Source of the DNA: a virus
Virus record (IMG/VR): IMGVR_UViG_3300047469_000054
Location: 1 to 64,000 of that record
Reading direction: 5' to 3' (one strand)
DNA length: 64,000 bases
Part shown: positions 33,839 to 41,317 of the stretch, in pieces
Numbering within the stretch: the first letter of the stretch is position 1
Layout: every line of letters begins with the position of its first letter
Program-made: the position numbers and the translations under genes
The notes under the pieces: model-generated
Database searches by the model: none
What the model was told of the DNA's origin: nothing
Seen by the model: the letters and a program-made list of their open reading frames with translations, nothing else

Positions 33839-34083
33839 AAACCACAGCGTGGGCCGCATTCTGTACCGATGGATACCCTAAGCCATTTATTCATGACGGG
33901 TCGATCCGTGCAACGCGGGTCGAGACACAGGCATATATTGGCGGCGCGTGGGCGCTGTCTGATGAGACTGCCCGCCTGGGATGGAAACGTGCCTATAGAG
34001 CCGGTTGGCGCTGCATCCTCGTGGAAGTCTCGATACTTTGCCATAGCGCTTTGGCGGCAGATGAGCAAAAAAATAAAGCTTGA
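33835..34083 (+). CDS. Hypothetical protein (82 aa)
   Basis: ATGA overlap, GAGGAGG site. Trp-rich, one strand-helix unit (GWKRAYRAGWRCILVEVS). Unknown. Confidence 0.72.
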   Translation: MKTTAWAAFCTDGYPKPFIHDGSIRATRVETQAYIGGAWALSDETARLGWKRAYRAGWRCILVEVSILCHSALAADEQKNKA

Positions 34084-34108
34084 CGTCCAAACATATCAGC
34101 GATAAACC
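34080..34108 (+). promoter_or_regulatory. Sigma70-like promoter
   Basis: TTGACG (34080-34085), 17 bases, TAAACC (34103-34108), overlapping the previous stop. Confidence 0.65.
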
Positions 34109-34141
34109 TTATGACATCAACAACACATGAGGTTTATCGCC

Positions 34142-34702
34142 ATGATGATTCCTGATTACGTAGAGAATGAAGCAGCCTACGCAGACGCTATCGTCCGCAA
34201 CATCGCGCGCAACGCCATGAAGACGACGCAAAAGCGCCTGTCAAGCGATCCTGAATTTGCCAAGCTATACGCTTACGTTGAGCGCAAATCCAATTCTGGA
34301 TCGAAATTCTTCAAAGACATGTGGAAGGCATTTGAACAACGCGGTCGCATTACTGAAAATCAGGAAGCCGCAATTGCCAAAATAATGCGCGAGGAAGACG
34401 CCAAGAAAGCGGAATACGCCAAGCGTGACGCTGGCTCCCTGCACGTTGGTATTGTTGGCGAACGTCGCGAATTTACGCTTACCGTACAGACTATTATGGT
34501 TATGGAAAGCGAATATTTTCCGACAAGCTACCTCCATATCTGCAAGGATACTGATGGTAACGTGCTGATCTACAAAGGCAGCAAGCAACTTGCTACTGAA
34601 CGCGGCGCGGTCATTTCGTTTAAGGCCACTATTAAGGCGCATGATGAGCGCATGGGCGTGAAGCAAACCAAGTTGGCAAGACCGGCTCTTATCGTAGCGT
34701 GA
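34142..34702 (+). CDS. Hypothetical protein, OB-fold-like C-terminal domain
   Basis: 186 residues; the ATG at 34142 has GAGG nine bases upstream and is preferred over 34127. N-terminal helical half (FAKLYAYVERKSNSGSKF, then a basic-acidic helix). C-terminal residues about 100-180 (GERREFTLTV, then DTDGNVLIYKGSKQL, VISFKATIKAHDERMGVKQT) look like an OB-type nucleic-acid-binding domain seen in other phage and helicase-associated proteins. Bounded by its own promoter and terminator. Confidence 0.75.
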   Translation: MMIPDYVENEAAYADAIVRNIARNAMKTTQKRLSSDPEFAKLYAYVERKSNSGSKFFKDMWKAFEQRGRITENQEAAIAKIMREEDAKKAEYAKRDAGSLHVGIVGERREFTLTVQTIMVMESEYFPTSYLHICKDTDGNVLIYKGSKQLATERGAVISFKATIKAHDERMGVKQTKLARPALIVA

Positions 34703-34705
34703 TTT

Positions 34706-34727
34706 AAAGGGGCTTCGGCCCCTTTTT
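34706..34727 (+). terminator. Rho-independent terminator with UUCG loop
   Basis: Stem AAAGGGGC (34706-34713) with GCCCCTTT (34718-34725) around TTCG, then T residues. The next promoter starts at 34731. Confidence 0.92.
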
Positions 34728-34730
34728 CTA

Positions 34731-34758
34731 TTGACGCGATTTATGAATATGCTACAAC
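34731..34758 (+). promoter_or_regulatory. Sigma70-like promoter
   Basis: TTGACG (34731-34736), 16 bases, TACAAC (34753-34758). Confidence 0.78.
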
Positions 34759-34783
34759 AAGTCATCAACAAGGAACGAAGCAT

Positions 34784-34909
34784 ATGACCAACATCAACCG
34801 TCGACGCAAAGCAGCCAAGCGCCAAGATCGCATCGCCACCGTGTGCATGGCTGTACTGGCCGTATGTGCCGCTATCGTTGTCATCGCGCCGCTGGCGTTT
34901 GCTTTCTAA
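34784..34909 (+). CDS. Small membrane protein (41 aa)
   Basis: AAGGA site and own promoter. Basic N terminus (RRRKAAKRQDR) followed by one transmembrane helix (CMAVLAVCAAIVVIAPLAFAF). Topology would place the basic end in the cytoplasm. Unknown role; strong signals suggest real expression. Confidence 0.7.
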   Translation: MTNINRRRKAAKRQDRIATVCMAVLAVCAAIVVIAPLAFAF

Positions 34910-34920
34910 GGAGTATGCCA

Positions 34921-35163
34921 ATGCAGAAAGTCATTTATCAATCTCGCACCTATGATCCAGCTAAGGTTACTGGTCGCTATGTGCGGCTGGCAATCTTACG
35001 TCCGGGCGATGAAGCTTTCGTGCTTTATGAAACTATCGGCCCTGATGGACGCGGAGCTACGGTTCGAGAAAGCGTCGTAGGTCGCGACGTCTTGCCGGAA
35101 TCAATTATGCTGGCTGCTCGCCAATGCCTTACGTTTGTGAAGTGGATCAAAGACGATGCATAG
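34921..35163 (+). CDS. Hypothetical protein (80 aa)
   Basis: AAGGAG site. Beta-rich (YVRLAILRPGDEAFVLYETI). Unknown. Confidence 0.72.
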   Translation: MQKVIYQSRTYDPAKVTGRYVRLAILRPGDEAFVLYETIGPDGRGATVRESVVGRDVLPESIMLAARQCLTFVKWIKDDA

Positions 35164-35374
35164 TGCTAACGAAATCCGCAAGGCAATCGACCACTTGCAA
35201 TTTAACGTATGGGTAAGGTGTTGGGCGGATGGTGTCATCTGGTGCGGCGCTGAATATGGTTCTGAAATGCGATCACGCGAGATAGAAGCGGCACTTGCGC
35301 GCGCTGGCTATCAAACGCGCCGTAGCGGTCGCCCTGGAACGTCTGGAGAGTACATCGTGGAGATTGTCCAATGA
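35156..35374 (+). CDS. Hypothetical protein (72 aa)
   Basis: 8-base overlap. N-terminal helix, Trp/Cys-containing strand (VWVRCWADGVIWCGAEYG), ends GTSGEYIVEIVQ. Unknown. Confidence 0.7.
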   Translation: MHSANEIRKAIDHLQFNVWVRCWADGVIWCGAEYGSEMRSREIEAALARAGYQTRRSGRPGTSGEYIVEIVQ

Positions 35375-35556
35375 CATATAGGCAGTTACTACGGCAATCT
35401 AGCCTACGTCCGCTTGATCGTGACGAATTGCGGGCTCTTAATGTATTCCGCGAGGATGAGACGTTGCGGCGTTATCGTGCAATTCGCGCTTATCGTCAGG
35501 CGACGTCAATCAAGGGCGTATGGACCGCAATTAAGGAGATTTTCAGTGGAAAATAA
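35371..35556 (+). CDS. Hypothetical protein (61 aa)
   Basis: ATGA overlap. Arg-rich, helical (LRRYRAIRAYRQA). Unknown. Confidence 0.65.
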   Translation: MTYRQLLRQSSLRPLDRDELRALNVFREDETLRRYRAIRAYRQATSIKGVWTAIKEIFSGK

Positions 35557-35932
35557 CGCACAGGAAGACATCAAGGCGCATGCTCAATGGGCGCTAGCGA
35601 ACAAGCTTATATTGCCTGGACACGCAACGGTTCTTCGCGCGCCTACAGGATGCGGTCGCAGCTTAGTGCTAGCTGAAGCTTTGCGGATATCCAAGCCAGC
35701 GACCGTTACGGTTGTCTATCAATATCGTATCATGCTTGAGCAGTTCAGGCGCGATATTGGCGATCATATCTTGCAACTGCCATTCCATATATCCTCAATG
35801 CTTGGGATGATTCCATCAAATGGCGATACGCACGTTCTGGTTATCAGCGAGTGCGTATCGCGGCATCATGGCCATTATCTCGATCTGGTGACGCGCGCGC
35901 GTCAATATGGCTATGCTGTAATCGTAATGTAG
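35546..35932 (+). CDS. Truncated helicase-like P-loop protein
   Basis: 128 residues from a GTG with AAGGAG upstream. VLRAPTGCGRSLVLAEAL (about 27-44) is a helicase motif I with the catalytic Lys replaced by Arg (GCGRS), then VVYQYRIMLEQF (motif Ia-like) and VLVISECVSRHHG (motif II-like, S-E-C instead of D-E). Only the N-terminal part of an SF2 fold is present. Likely inactive as ATPase: a decayed remnant or a binding-only derivative. Confidence 0.65.
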   Translation: MENNAQEDIKAHAQWALANKLILPGHATVLRAPTGCGRSLVLAEALRISKPATVTVVYQYRIMLEQFRRDIGDHILQLPFHISSMLGMIPSNGDTHVLVISECVSRHHGHYLDLVTRARQYGYAVIVM

Positions 35933-35945
35933 GAGGTTGGCAAGC

Positions 35946-36263
35946 ATGAACAAGCGAGATCGCGATAACCTAGCATCCCTGGTGGCGGAATTTGAATGGA
36001 ACCAAACATCCAGCACATCTGAAGCAGCCGGATTCGGTCAGTCGGCTAGGCGTATTATCCAGACTTTCAAGCTGACAAAAGATGACCTATCGTTTTCGCG
36101 AGCTTGGGCTATAGCTGGATTGTGCGAAAAGCAGGATGATGATGACTGGCTAGATGAATTGATCGACTCTTGTGCGGCTGACTATACCGCCGTTGTCGAT
36201 GCGATAGAGGCCGCTGGAGACTTTGCGGATTTCGATCCTTATGCGGTCGCTAGCCAAAAATAG
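35946..36263 (+). CDS. Hypothetical protein (105 aa)
   Basis: AGGAGG site; ATG at 35946 preferred over a TTG at 35937. Acidic, helical (WLDELIDSCAADYTAVVDAI). Unknown. Confidence 0.72.
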   Translation: MNKRDRDNLASLVAEFEWNQTSSTSEAAGFGQSARRIIQTFKLTKDDLSFSRAWAIAGLCEKQDDDDWLDELIDSCAADYTAVVDAIEAAGDFADFDPYAVASQK

Positions 36264-36266
36264 CGG

Positions 36267-36294
36267 TTGACAGGATTGGTGCGCGTGCTATGAT
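36267..36294 (+). promoter_or_regulatory. Strong sigma70-like promoter
   Basis: TTGACA (36267-36272), 16 bases, TATGAT (36289-36294), right after the previous stop. Confidence 0.85.
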
Positions 36295-36320
36295 GGGTTC
36301 ATCAACAGAGGGATACGGAT

Positions 36321-36479
36321 ATGATCAACGTTAAAGAAGCAGCTACACTTTGCGAAGCATATGGCGTGAAGTGGGTTGAGTATTGTGCATCGCGCGGTTA
36401 TGATTTCTCGCCATGCTCTAACGGGCGCACGATGTTCGATAAATCAGACATCATCAAGTTTATCGTTTGGGAGAATTGA
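36321..36479 (+). CDS. Small winged-helix / excisionase-like protein (52 aa)
   Basis: Own strong promoter, AGAGGG upstream. INVKEAATLCEAYGVKWVEY, a basic NGRTMFDKSD and IIKFI end follow the MerR/excisionase-type winged-helix pattern (helix-turn-helix, wing, helix). It could bind the repeat-rich region 300 bases downstream. Too short for an enzyme. Confidence 0.68.
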   Translation: MINVKEAATLCEAYGVKWVEYCASRGYDFSPCSNGRTMFDKSDIIKFIVWEN

Positions 36480-36480
36480 T

Positions 36481-36705
36481 ATGTTCTACGCAATCGACTT
36501 CAAGGGCCACAAAAACCTCTTGGCTCAGGAAATCCCTTCAGCCGTTGGCATGCGTGGTTTCTATATTCATGATCTTGGCGGCGATTATGACTTTCGTGAT
36601 TTCGAATATCGAATTGCCAAGGGCGAGGCACGGGAAGTTTCTTTCGTCGGTCGTCGCCTTGATGCTATAGTGAAGAATGGTGCCTTTCAGTCTGCCGCCG
36701 CTTAG
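36481..36705 (+). CDS. Hypothetical protein (74 aa)
   Basis: GGGAGA site, one base after the previous stop. Beta-rich (MRGFYIHDLGGDYDFRDF). Last gene before the AT-rich region. Unknown. Confidence 0.7.
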   Translation: MFYAIDFKGHKNLLAQEIPSAVGMRGFYIHDLGGDYDFRDFEYRIAKGEAREVSFVGRRLDAIVKNGAFQSAAA

Positions 36706-36733
36706 CGCTCTCATGCACCCATAACGACATACA

Positions 36734-36755
36734 AAGCGCCAGTAGGCGCTTTTTT
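36734..36755 (+). terminator. Rho-independent terminator
   Basis: Stem AAGCGCC (36734-36740) with GGCGCTT (36745-36751), loop AGTA, then T run. Isolates the AT-rich region from upstream transcription. Confidence 0.9.
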
Positions 36756-37132
36756 AATTTGTACATACGTATAGGATTATTTTTCTACAGTTTCGTTATT
36801 TTAGCATCACGAAACGCAGTAGTACTATTTCGCCATAAAAAAACCACGCACTTTTTGTTTTGCTAAGACTACCTTAGTTTTATTTTTATGTTAAGTTGTT
36901 GATTTTTATCATGTTACAATTTATTGGTTAGTGTGTCACAATTTATGCAACCATGCCACAATCATCCTGTATATTAGCTGTTTTTTAGGCGTTTCGCAGT
37001 AGTTCGCACTTTTGATAAACAAAACTGTATTCCTGTTTTAGCCTTAATATCATGTATTTTTGGAATGTTATTTCAAACGCTATAATTTGGTACTTATTGT
37101 AATTTTCATATATATCTAAGTCATTGATTTTT

Positions 37133-37176
37133 AATACGCACTTTTGGTTTTCAAAAAGTGTGAAAAAGTGCGTATT
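37133..37176. repeat. 13-bp inverted repeat
   Basis: AATACGCACTTTT (37133-37145) with AAAAGTGCGTATT (37164-37176), 18 bases apart, built from two of the iterons. Confidence 0.85.
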
Positions 37177-37224
37177 TTGGCAAATAACTGCGTCAGAACT
37201 TTTTCTCACACTTTTTTATTTATC

Positions 37225-37300
37225 CCTACACCCCTCCACACTTCCCCTATATACCTCCTCTTGAGAGGGGTATGTAGGGGAGTGTGGGGGAGGGAGTAGG
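37225..37300. repeat. Large C-rich/G-rich palindrome with G-quadruplex motif
   Basis: An imperfect inverted repeat with about 35-base arms around TTGA. The right arm has four G runs (37267-37270, 37277-37280, 37286-37290, 37292-37294) with loops of 6, 5 and 1, a canonical G-quadruplex pattern on the + strand; the left arm is C-rich. Confidence 0.85.
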
Positions 37301-37393
37301 TGCGAACGATAAGAAAACTACTGCGTCGTAGAAAAGTTGTTGATATGTGTGTGCGGAAAGTGTATGGATGAGCTAACGACGAAAGGAGTCGAT

Positions 37394-37618
37394 ATGTTCG
37401 AAACTGAATTCAAAGGCACGCTGGCAATCAAGGTGGATGGCGACATCAAGCGGTACGTTAAGTTTACGATGGAGGGAGATATTCCTTTGGAGGTATGCGG
37501 TAGGGTTGCCGCTACATTCGCTATTCGAGCGCTAAGCGGAAAGCCGCCTTTCGATGTTGAGATTATTTCCATTGATGAGATGACTCGCACCCACAAGGAT
37601 CGCAATCATCATGACTAA
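37394..37618 (+). CDS. Hypothetical protein (74 aa)
   Basis: AAAGGAG site makes 37394 better than upstream starts. Beta-rich (FKGTLAIKVDGDIKRYVKF) with a central helix; ends His-rich. First gene after the origin-like region. Confidence 0.72.
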   Translation: MFETEFKGTLAIKVDGDIKRYVKFTMEGDIPLEVCGRVAATFAIRALSGKPPFDVEIISIDEMTRTHKDRNHHD

Positions 37619-38162
37619 AGTCCGCAAACGCATCATGCGCCGCAAACGCGCTCGCGTCGGTGACGTTATCTTGTCTCCGGGAAAGAGCACCACATCAACC
37701 GTCGTCATTGACGGCAAGCGTGTACTGGTTCGCCAGAGGATGGACAAGGATGGCGTTATCCGCACGACTACGACCAATGCTGCCATTCTCGAGTCTGACC
37801 TACAGGCGGCGCAGGTTGAGGCGTTGAGAGCGCATCCACTCTATGGCATGGCATTTACGCTGGCTGGAGATATGGGCGCGGGCAAGCGCGGACCACAAGC
37901 GCAAGCTGATGCCGTCCGTACAGGTCTTGAGAGCGGAGAGCCTGACTTGCGCATTTACATCATTGGCGGTAAGTTGCTGTCTGTCGAGAACAAGGCTGAG
38001 AAGACGCCTGTATCTAAAGCGCAGAAAGATAGGCATGCACTCTTGCATTCGCTTGGATTTCAGGTAGAAATCATCAGGACAACGACATGCGACATGGCCG
38101 TTCATCGAGTCATGTTGCTTATGGCGACTGTCGTTCCTGGTTTCATATATGAGGAGAATTGA
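37611..38162 (+). CDS. VRR-NUC domain nuclease
   Basis: 183 residues. Basic N terminus (KRIMRRKRARVG). From about residue 85: KRGPQAQADAVRTGLESG, EPDLRIYIIGGKLLSVENK (PD near 109, E-x-K near 125) and VSKAQKDRHALLHSLGF, the PD-(D/E)XK VRR-NUC pattern. These act as structure-specific nucleases or resolvases; Holliday-junction resolution during phage recombination fits. Overlaps the previous gene by 8 bases. Confidence 0.85.
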   Translation: MTKVRKRIMRRKRARVGDVILSPGKSTTSTVVIDGKRVLVRQRMDKDGVIRTTTTNAAILESDLQAAQVEALRAHPLYGMAFTLAGDMGAGKRGPQAQADAVRTGLESGEPDLRIYIIGGKLLSVENKAEKTPVSKAQKDRHALLHSLGFQVEIIRTTTCDMAVHRVMLLMATVVPGFIYEEN

Positions 38163-38163
38163 C

Positions 38164-39234
38164 ATGGATATCGTTAATATGATTTTGTCGTATTGGTGGC
38201 TACTTGTTCAGATTGCTATCGGCATTATGGCGTTGACAATCGTAACGCTCGTTAGCGCGGCAACCGCAAGAATTATCAGCACGGATCACAAAATGCTAGT
38301 CGACAAACACGATCACCTATTGCGAAATTATCGTTCTGTTGTCGGCAATCTGAATGCTCATAAACGGCGATTGCGGGAAGTAAGGGGTAGCTTGGCGACG
38401 GCTTATGCTTATGATCGCTGCTCAGATGAAACCGTTAAGGCGTTCTCGGCTTGGCTTGCCCTAGGTAGTCCAGGCGCTAATCCAGGCGATGAAAGCAAAT
38501 GGCATACAGGTGGCTTTGTTGGTGGTAATGCTCCGCCTTCAATCGTCAATAATGATTATGTCGTCGCAGAAGATAGATTCGGCTATCATCCTAATGTGGC
38601 TTTCTTTCCTAGTACTGCCAACGTCGTCATCACGCAAGCCCTTGCCGATCAGATTACGGAAGCCAACATCACGCGCAAGCTGGAGGACAGTATCCAGCGT
38701 GGCGAGGATATGGCCATGCATGATGTCGACAATGACCACGACGGAGGCGCTATGCTGCATGCTGACTTTCGCGACGAAACAAAAGAAGAGCGCGTGGACC
38801 GGGTCCGCCAGCAGATTACCGAATCACTTTCAGGCGAAGGCAGGCTGTCACAATGGTTCGGACTCACGCGCGCCGCTTGGGTAACGCTTCCGCGATCGTT
38901 TATGCAGGAAATGCCAGACGAATGGCAGCGTAGGTTCGCTATTTGCCTGGAAGAGATTCAGGACACATTTCCTAACGCACCAAAGGAAATCGCCAATACG
39001 GTCGTTACTGGACGAGTCGGCGGCAAGTTCGTGCGTATTCCCGAATGGGTTAGCAATTACAGGCGCCCTGACTTGGATTTGATTAACGCGTGCCGTCGCG
39101 CTGATGTGGTTTTTGCAGATGACGGCAATAGTTATTCCACCCCCGAACACAATGGCGATGGCAGTGTTTACATTCCTGATAGCGATGATCCCGATGCGGT
39201 TGACTGGATGCGTCAGCGTGTACGCCATGACTGA
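38164..39234 (+). CDS. Membrane-anchored protein of unknown function
   Basis: 356 residues, GAGGAG site. One N-terminal transmembrane helix (WWLLVQIAIGIMALTIVTLV), then a coiled-coil-like stretch (LLRNYRSVVGNLNAHKRRLR), and a large acidic soluble part. No family recognised. Confidence 0.8.
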   Translation: MDIVNMILSYWWLLVQIAIGIMALTIVTLVSAATARIISTDHKMLVDKHDHLLRNYRSVVGNLNAHKRRLREVRGSLATAYAYDRCSDETVKAFSAWLALGSPGANPGDESKWHTGGFVGGNAPPSIVNNDYVVAEDRFGYHPNVAFFPSTANVVITQALADQITEANITRKLEDSIQRGEDMAMHDVDNDHDGGAMLHADFRDETKEERVDRVRQQITESLSGEGRLSQWFGLTRAAWVTLPRSFMQEMPDEWQRRFAICLEEIQDTFPNAPKEIANTVVTGRVGGKFVRIPEWVSNYRRPDLDLINACRRADVVFADDGNSYSTPEHNGDGSVYIPDSDDPDAVDWMRQRVRHD

Positions 39235-39412
39235 TTTCAGAGTAAATGTCACATGTAGAGAAGGCGGTATACATGACGGCAAGCTTCACGTATTGCAAAC
39301 GGTCGTCACGGCTAGTTCATTATGGGAAGCCAAGCAAGAAGCCAAGCGCCGCGCTAGGAATGCTGGTTCTCGCATTATTCATTCGATAACATTGGGGGAA
39401 GATCATGACTGA
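39227..39412 (+). CDS. Hypothetical protein (61 aa)
   Basis: Overlaps previous gene by 8 bases. Strand-helix protein with a basic helix (LWEAKQEAKRRARNAG). Unknown; weak ribosome-binding site. Confidence 0.62.
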   Translation: MTDFRVNVTCREGGIHDGKLHVLQTVVTASSLWEAKQEAKRRARNAGSRIIHSITLGEDHD

Positions 39413-39623
39413 CGTAAGCTACATCATTCGTGCCAAGACGGCGACGGCAACGGTTGTCATTGAGAAATCCATCCAATTGCATTTCGTTGCTTTTGGTGAC
39501 GAAACTGCTCAAGACGCATACAATCGATATATTGCTGGCCTAGCGGCATCAGGTATTAGTTTAAAGGTCATCCGAAATTCATCTCCACGCTTCGTTGACG
39601 ACGATTCCAGCGGCGCCATATGA
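39405..39623 (+). CDS. Hypothetical protein (72 aa)
   Basis: 8-base overlap, GGGGGAAG site. Beta strands then AYNRYIAGLAASGI helix; acidic C terminus. Last gene before the hairpin-rich region. Confidence 0.7.
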   Translation: MTDVSYIIRAKTATATVVIEKSIQLHFVAFGDETAQDAYNRYIAGLAASGISLKVIRNSSPRFVDDDSSGAI

Positions 39624-40079
39624 TCTATTGTGAGACGACGACAAAACGAAAAACCTTTAAATTATATCGCATTACAGGTTTTGTGCTTAGGTCGTCTCAC
39701 ATAATTATTTCGCGACACGGTTGATATGGCATTGCGTTGACGCTTGTTATATCCTGTGGCGCGCGACTTATACCGTAAGCGCTAGCGCCACCCACAAGGC
39801 ATGCTGCGCTATTGGCGAGTGGCGACAATTGTTATCCTTGGCAACATGTCGTCACTCGCAATTATTGACAGGGTAATAAGCGGTGGCTGCAACTTTCGCT
39901 TAGCAATGTATAGACGCTGTCTTGCATTGTCCCTGTCTGCTTAATTGGTGCTGATTAATGTTTAGTGATTCGCTCACGCATGAAGTCCATAACCATAACA
40001 TGGATAGCACTAATGCCCATAGCGACGTCCCGAAGTAGGCCATTGGCTACCGGCTACGGCGCTTAGCGAGCGGTTGAGC
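39624..40079 (+). ncRNA. Hairpin-rich region without genes, candidate structured RNA
   Basis: No frame of real length. Three long structures: TGTGAGACGAC/GTCGTCTCACA (39629-39639/39691-39701) enclosing ACAAAAC/GTTTTGT; a 13-bp helix with one G-U pair (39815-39827/39847-39859); and GACAGGG/CCCTGTC (39867-39873/39931-39937) closing two inner hairpins TAAGCG/CGCTTA (39877/39897) and CAATG/CATTG (39904/39925), like a three-way junction. No strong promoter was seen at its head, so it might be read through from upstream. Confidence 0.5.
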
Positions 40080-40108
40080 TTGACATTGGTATCCTCCAAC
40101 TGTATGTC
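40080..40108 (+). promoter_or_regulatory. Sigma70-like promoter
   Basis: TTGACA (40080-40085), 17 bases, TATGTC (40103-40108), ahead of the gene at 40149. Confidence 0.7.
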
Positions 40109-40148
40109 TTATGCTCCCGCTCGCATTTTCACAGAAGGAGAAAATCAT

Positions 40149-40397
40149 ATGCATCTTTGGGGTAAACTGGTGGATAGTTCTGGCATCGCAGACGACATGG
40201 AAGATGCCGTTGAGGCTGAATTGGCTCGCAGATCATCAATCGGATCTCGCAAGGCATTCATTGAGCGTACGGCGCCTATGTTCTTGCAGGCTGCAATTCA
40301 ACAGGGACGATATGTCGATGATGATGCCATAAAGCTAAGTGTTGCTCGCGCCGATCGTCTCTACAGCGCCATTCAGGATCATGATATTGGCAAGTAA
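40149..40397 (+). CDS. Hypothetical protein (82 aa)
   Basis: GAAGGAGA site; ATG at 40149 preferred over a GTG-type start upstream that would include promoter sequence. Acidic, helical. Unknown. Confidence 0.75.
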   Translation: MHLWGKLVDSSGIADDMEDAVEAELARRSSIGSRKAFIERTAPMFLQAAIQQGRYVDDDAIKLSVARADRLYSAIQDHDIGK

Positions 40398-40695
40398 TAA
40401 CAAGCGCTCCGCAGAAGCCATAGAGGCTCGCAAGCTATACAAGACGGCCAAATGGCGTAGGCTACGCGAGGCGCATGTCTTGGATGAGCCATGCTGTCGT
40501 TATTGCATGCGAGCAGAGGAAATCATGCCGGTTGAGGTTGTGGACCATATTAAACCGCACAAGGGCGACTTGACATTGTTCTATGATCCCGATAACCTCC
40601 AGAGTCTATGCAATCTATGCCATTCAAAGCTTAAGCAGTGGGAAGAGAATAACAAGCTGGTTATACATTTCGATGGCAATGGCTGGCCTATTTAG
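40381..40695 (+). CDS. HNH endonuclease, terminase-associated type
   Basis: 104 residues. RKLYKTAKWRRLREAHV start, CCRYC (38-42), VVDHIKPHKGD (53-63, DH catalytic at 55-56) and CNLCHSKL (about 78-85) are the phage HNH pattern found next to P27-type terminases, where it is needed for cos cleavage in some phages. Here seven small genes and a promoter separate it from the terminase. Confidence 0.85.
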   Translation: MILASNNKRSAEAIEARKLYKTAKWRRLREAHVLDEPCCRYCMRAEEIMPVEVVDHIKPHKGDLTLFYDPDNLQSLCNLCHSKLKQWEENNKLVIHFDGNGWPI

Positions 40696-40705
40696 AGGGT
40701 GTGAA

Positions 40706-40810
40706 ATGAATAGCTTTTCGGCTTATGTTTTCGCTACAATCTTGTCGATTGGTGCTTGGTTTGTCACATTTTACGCCGTTTATGGCTTTCTTACATTTTG
40801 GGGAGTATAA
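40706..40810 (+). CDS. Small membrane protein (34 aa)
   Basis: GAGGGTG upstream. Single transmembrane helix (YVFATILSIGAWFVTFYAVY). Stop is followed one base later by the next start. Confidence 0.55.
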   Translation: MNSFSAYVFATILSIGAWFVTFYAVYGFLTFWGV

Positions 40811-40811
40811 T

Positions 40812-41015
40812 ATGGATAACAATCTCGATGCCTCCCATTCTTGGCGGCAAGTCCAACTTGACGATTACGGTTATTATATCTTAGCTGCAAATGGCGATAA
40901 GCGCCGCGTTCATACGCTTGCAGAGGCTATCGACGTTCTTGCTGAAGAGGGCGCCAAGCGTTGCGCCAATGACATTGCCCGTCGTATCGTTGGCGACATG
41001 GTGACGCGGCCATGA
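40812..41015 (+). CDS. Hypothetical protein (67 aa)
   Basis: GGGGAG site. Trp-start beta part, C-terminal helix (AEAIDVLAEEGAKRCANDIA). Unknown. Confidence 0.7.
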   Translation: MDNNLDASHSWRQVQLDDYGYYILAANGDKRRVHTLAEAIDVLAEEGAKRCANDIARRIVGDMVTRP

Positions 41016-41308
41016 GTCACGGCGTCGAAAACTACTGCATCATCAGCGATGGCACCAACGCTCGCCTTGTCGACACAAGTGGCTCAACGTTTCCGCCACG
41101 TAACGCATGGGACGTTCTCGCTTACGATGGTGAAGAGACAATGAACGGCTATCGTGATTTCGCGTTCAATAAGCCGCTTCCTGGTGACGATCGCACGCCA
41201 GCTTATCGTTGGGGATGGCAGAATGCCCAACGTGACGCTACGCACGCTCGCGATGGCTATGAGGATATTCGTTATGATTATATCGCTATGTGTCGTAGGC
41301 CGAATTAG
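41012..41308 (+). CDS. Hypothetical protein (98 aa)
   Basis: ATGA overlap. Polar, with TYR/TRP-rich C terminus (YRWGWQNAQRDATHARDGYE). Unknown. Confidence 0.72.
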   Translation: MSHGVENYCIISDGTNARLVDTSGSTFPPRNAWDVLAYDGEETMNGYRDFAFNKPLPGDDRTPAYRWGWQNAQRDATHARDGYEDIRYDYIAMCRRPN

Positions 41309-41317
41309 GGGGAAGCC

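Larger units (their letters stand above)
36813..37325. repeat. Iteron-like 9-mers CGCACTTTT and CGCAGTAGT
   Basis: CGCACTTTT at 36847-36855, 37005-37013, 37137-37145 and inverted at 37164-37172. CGCAGTAGT at 36815-36823, 36995-37003 and inverted at 37317-37325. At 36995-37013 the two lie side by side. Related weaker copies (CACACTTTTT) occur at 37154 inverted and 37207. Confidence 0.85.
36756..37393. other. Candidate replication origin (AT-rich, repeats, palindrome)
   Basis: About 640 bases with no credible gene, much richer in A+T than the rest. It holds four CGCACTTTT 9-mers, three CGCAGTAGT 9-mers, two ACAATTTAT copies, a 13-bp inverted repeat, and a C-rich/G-rich palindrome with a G-quadruplex motif. 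Iterons next to an AT-rich block and a strong secondary structure are origin hallmarks; the prim-pol/RepA-type protein at 17460 is a candidate initiator. Experimental origin activity cannot be seen. Confidence 0.6.

Noticed and set aside
36985-37209. Minus-strand frame of 74 codons in the AT-rich region
   Set aside because: It is built from the iteron repeats read backwards, has no convincing start signal and crosses the inverted repeats; more likely a by-product of repeat structure.
37735-37800. CRISPR-like arrays or tandem direct repeats
   Set aside because: No regular repeat-spacer pattern was seen here or anywhere in the window.
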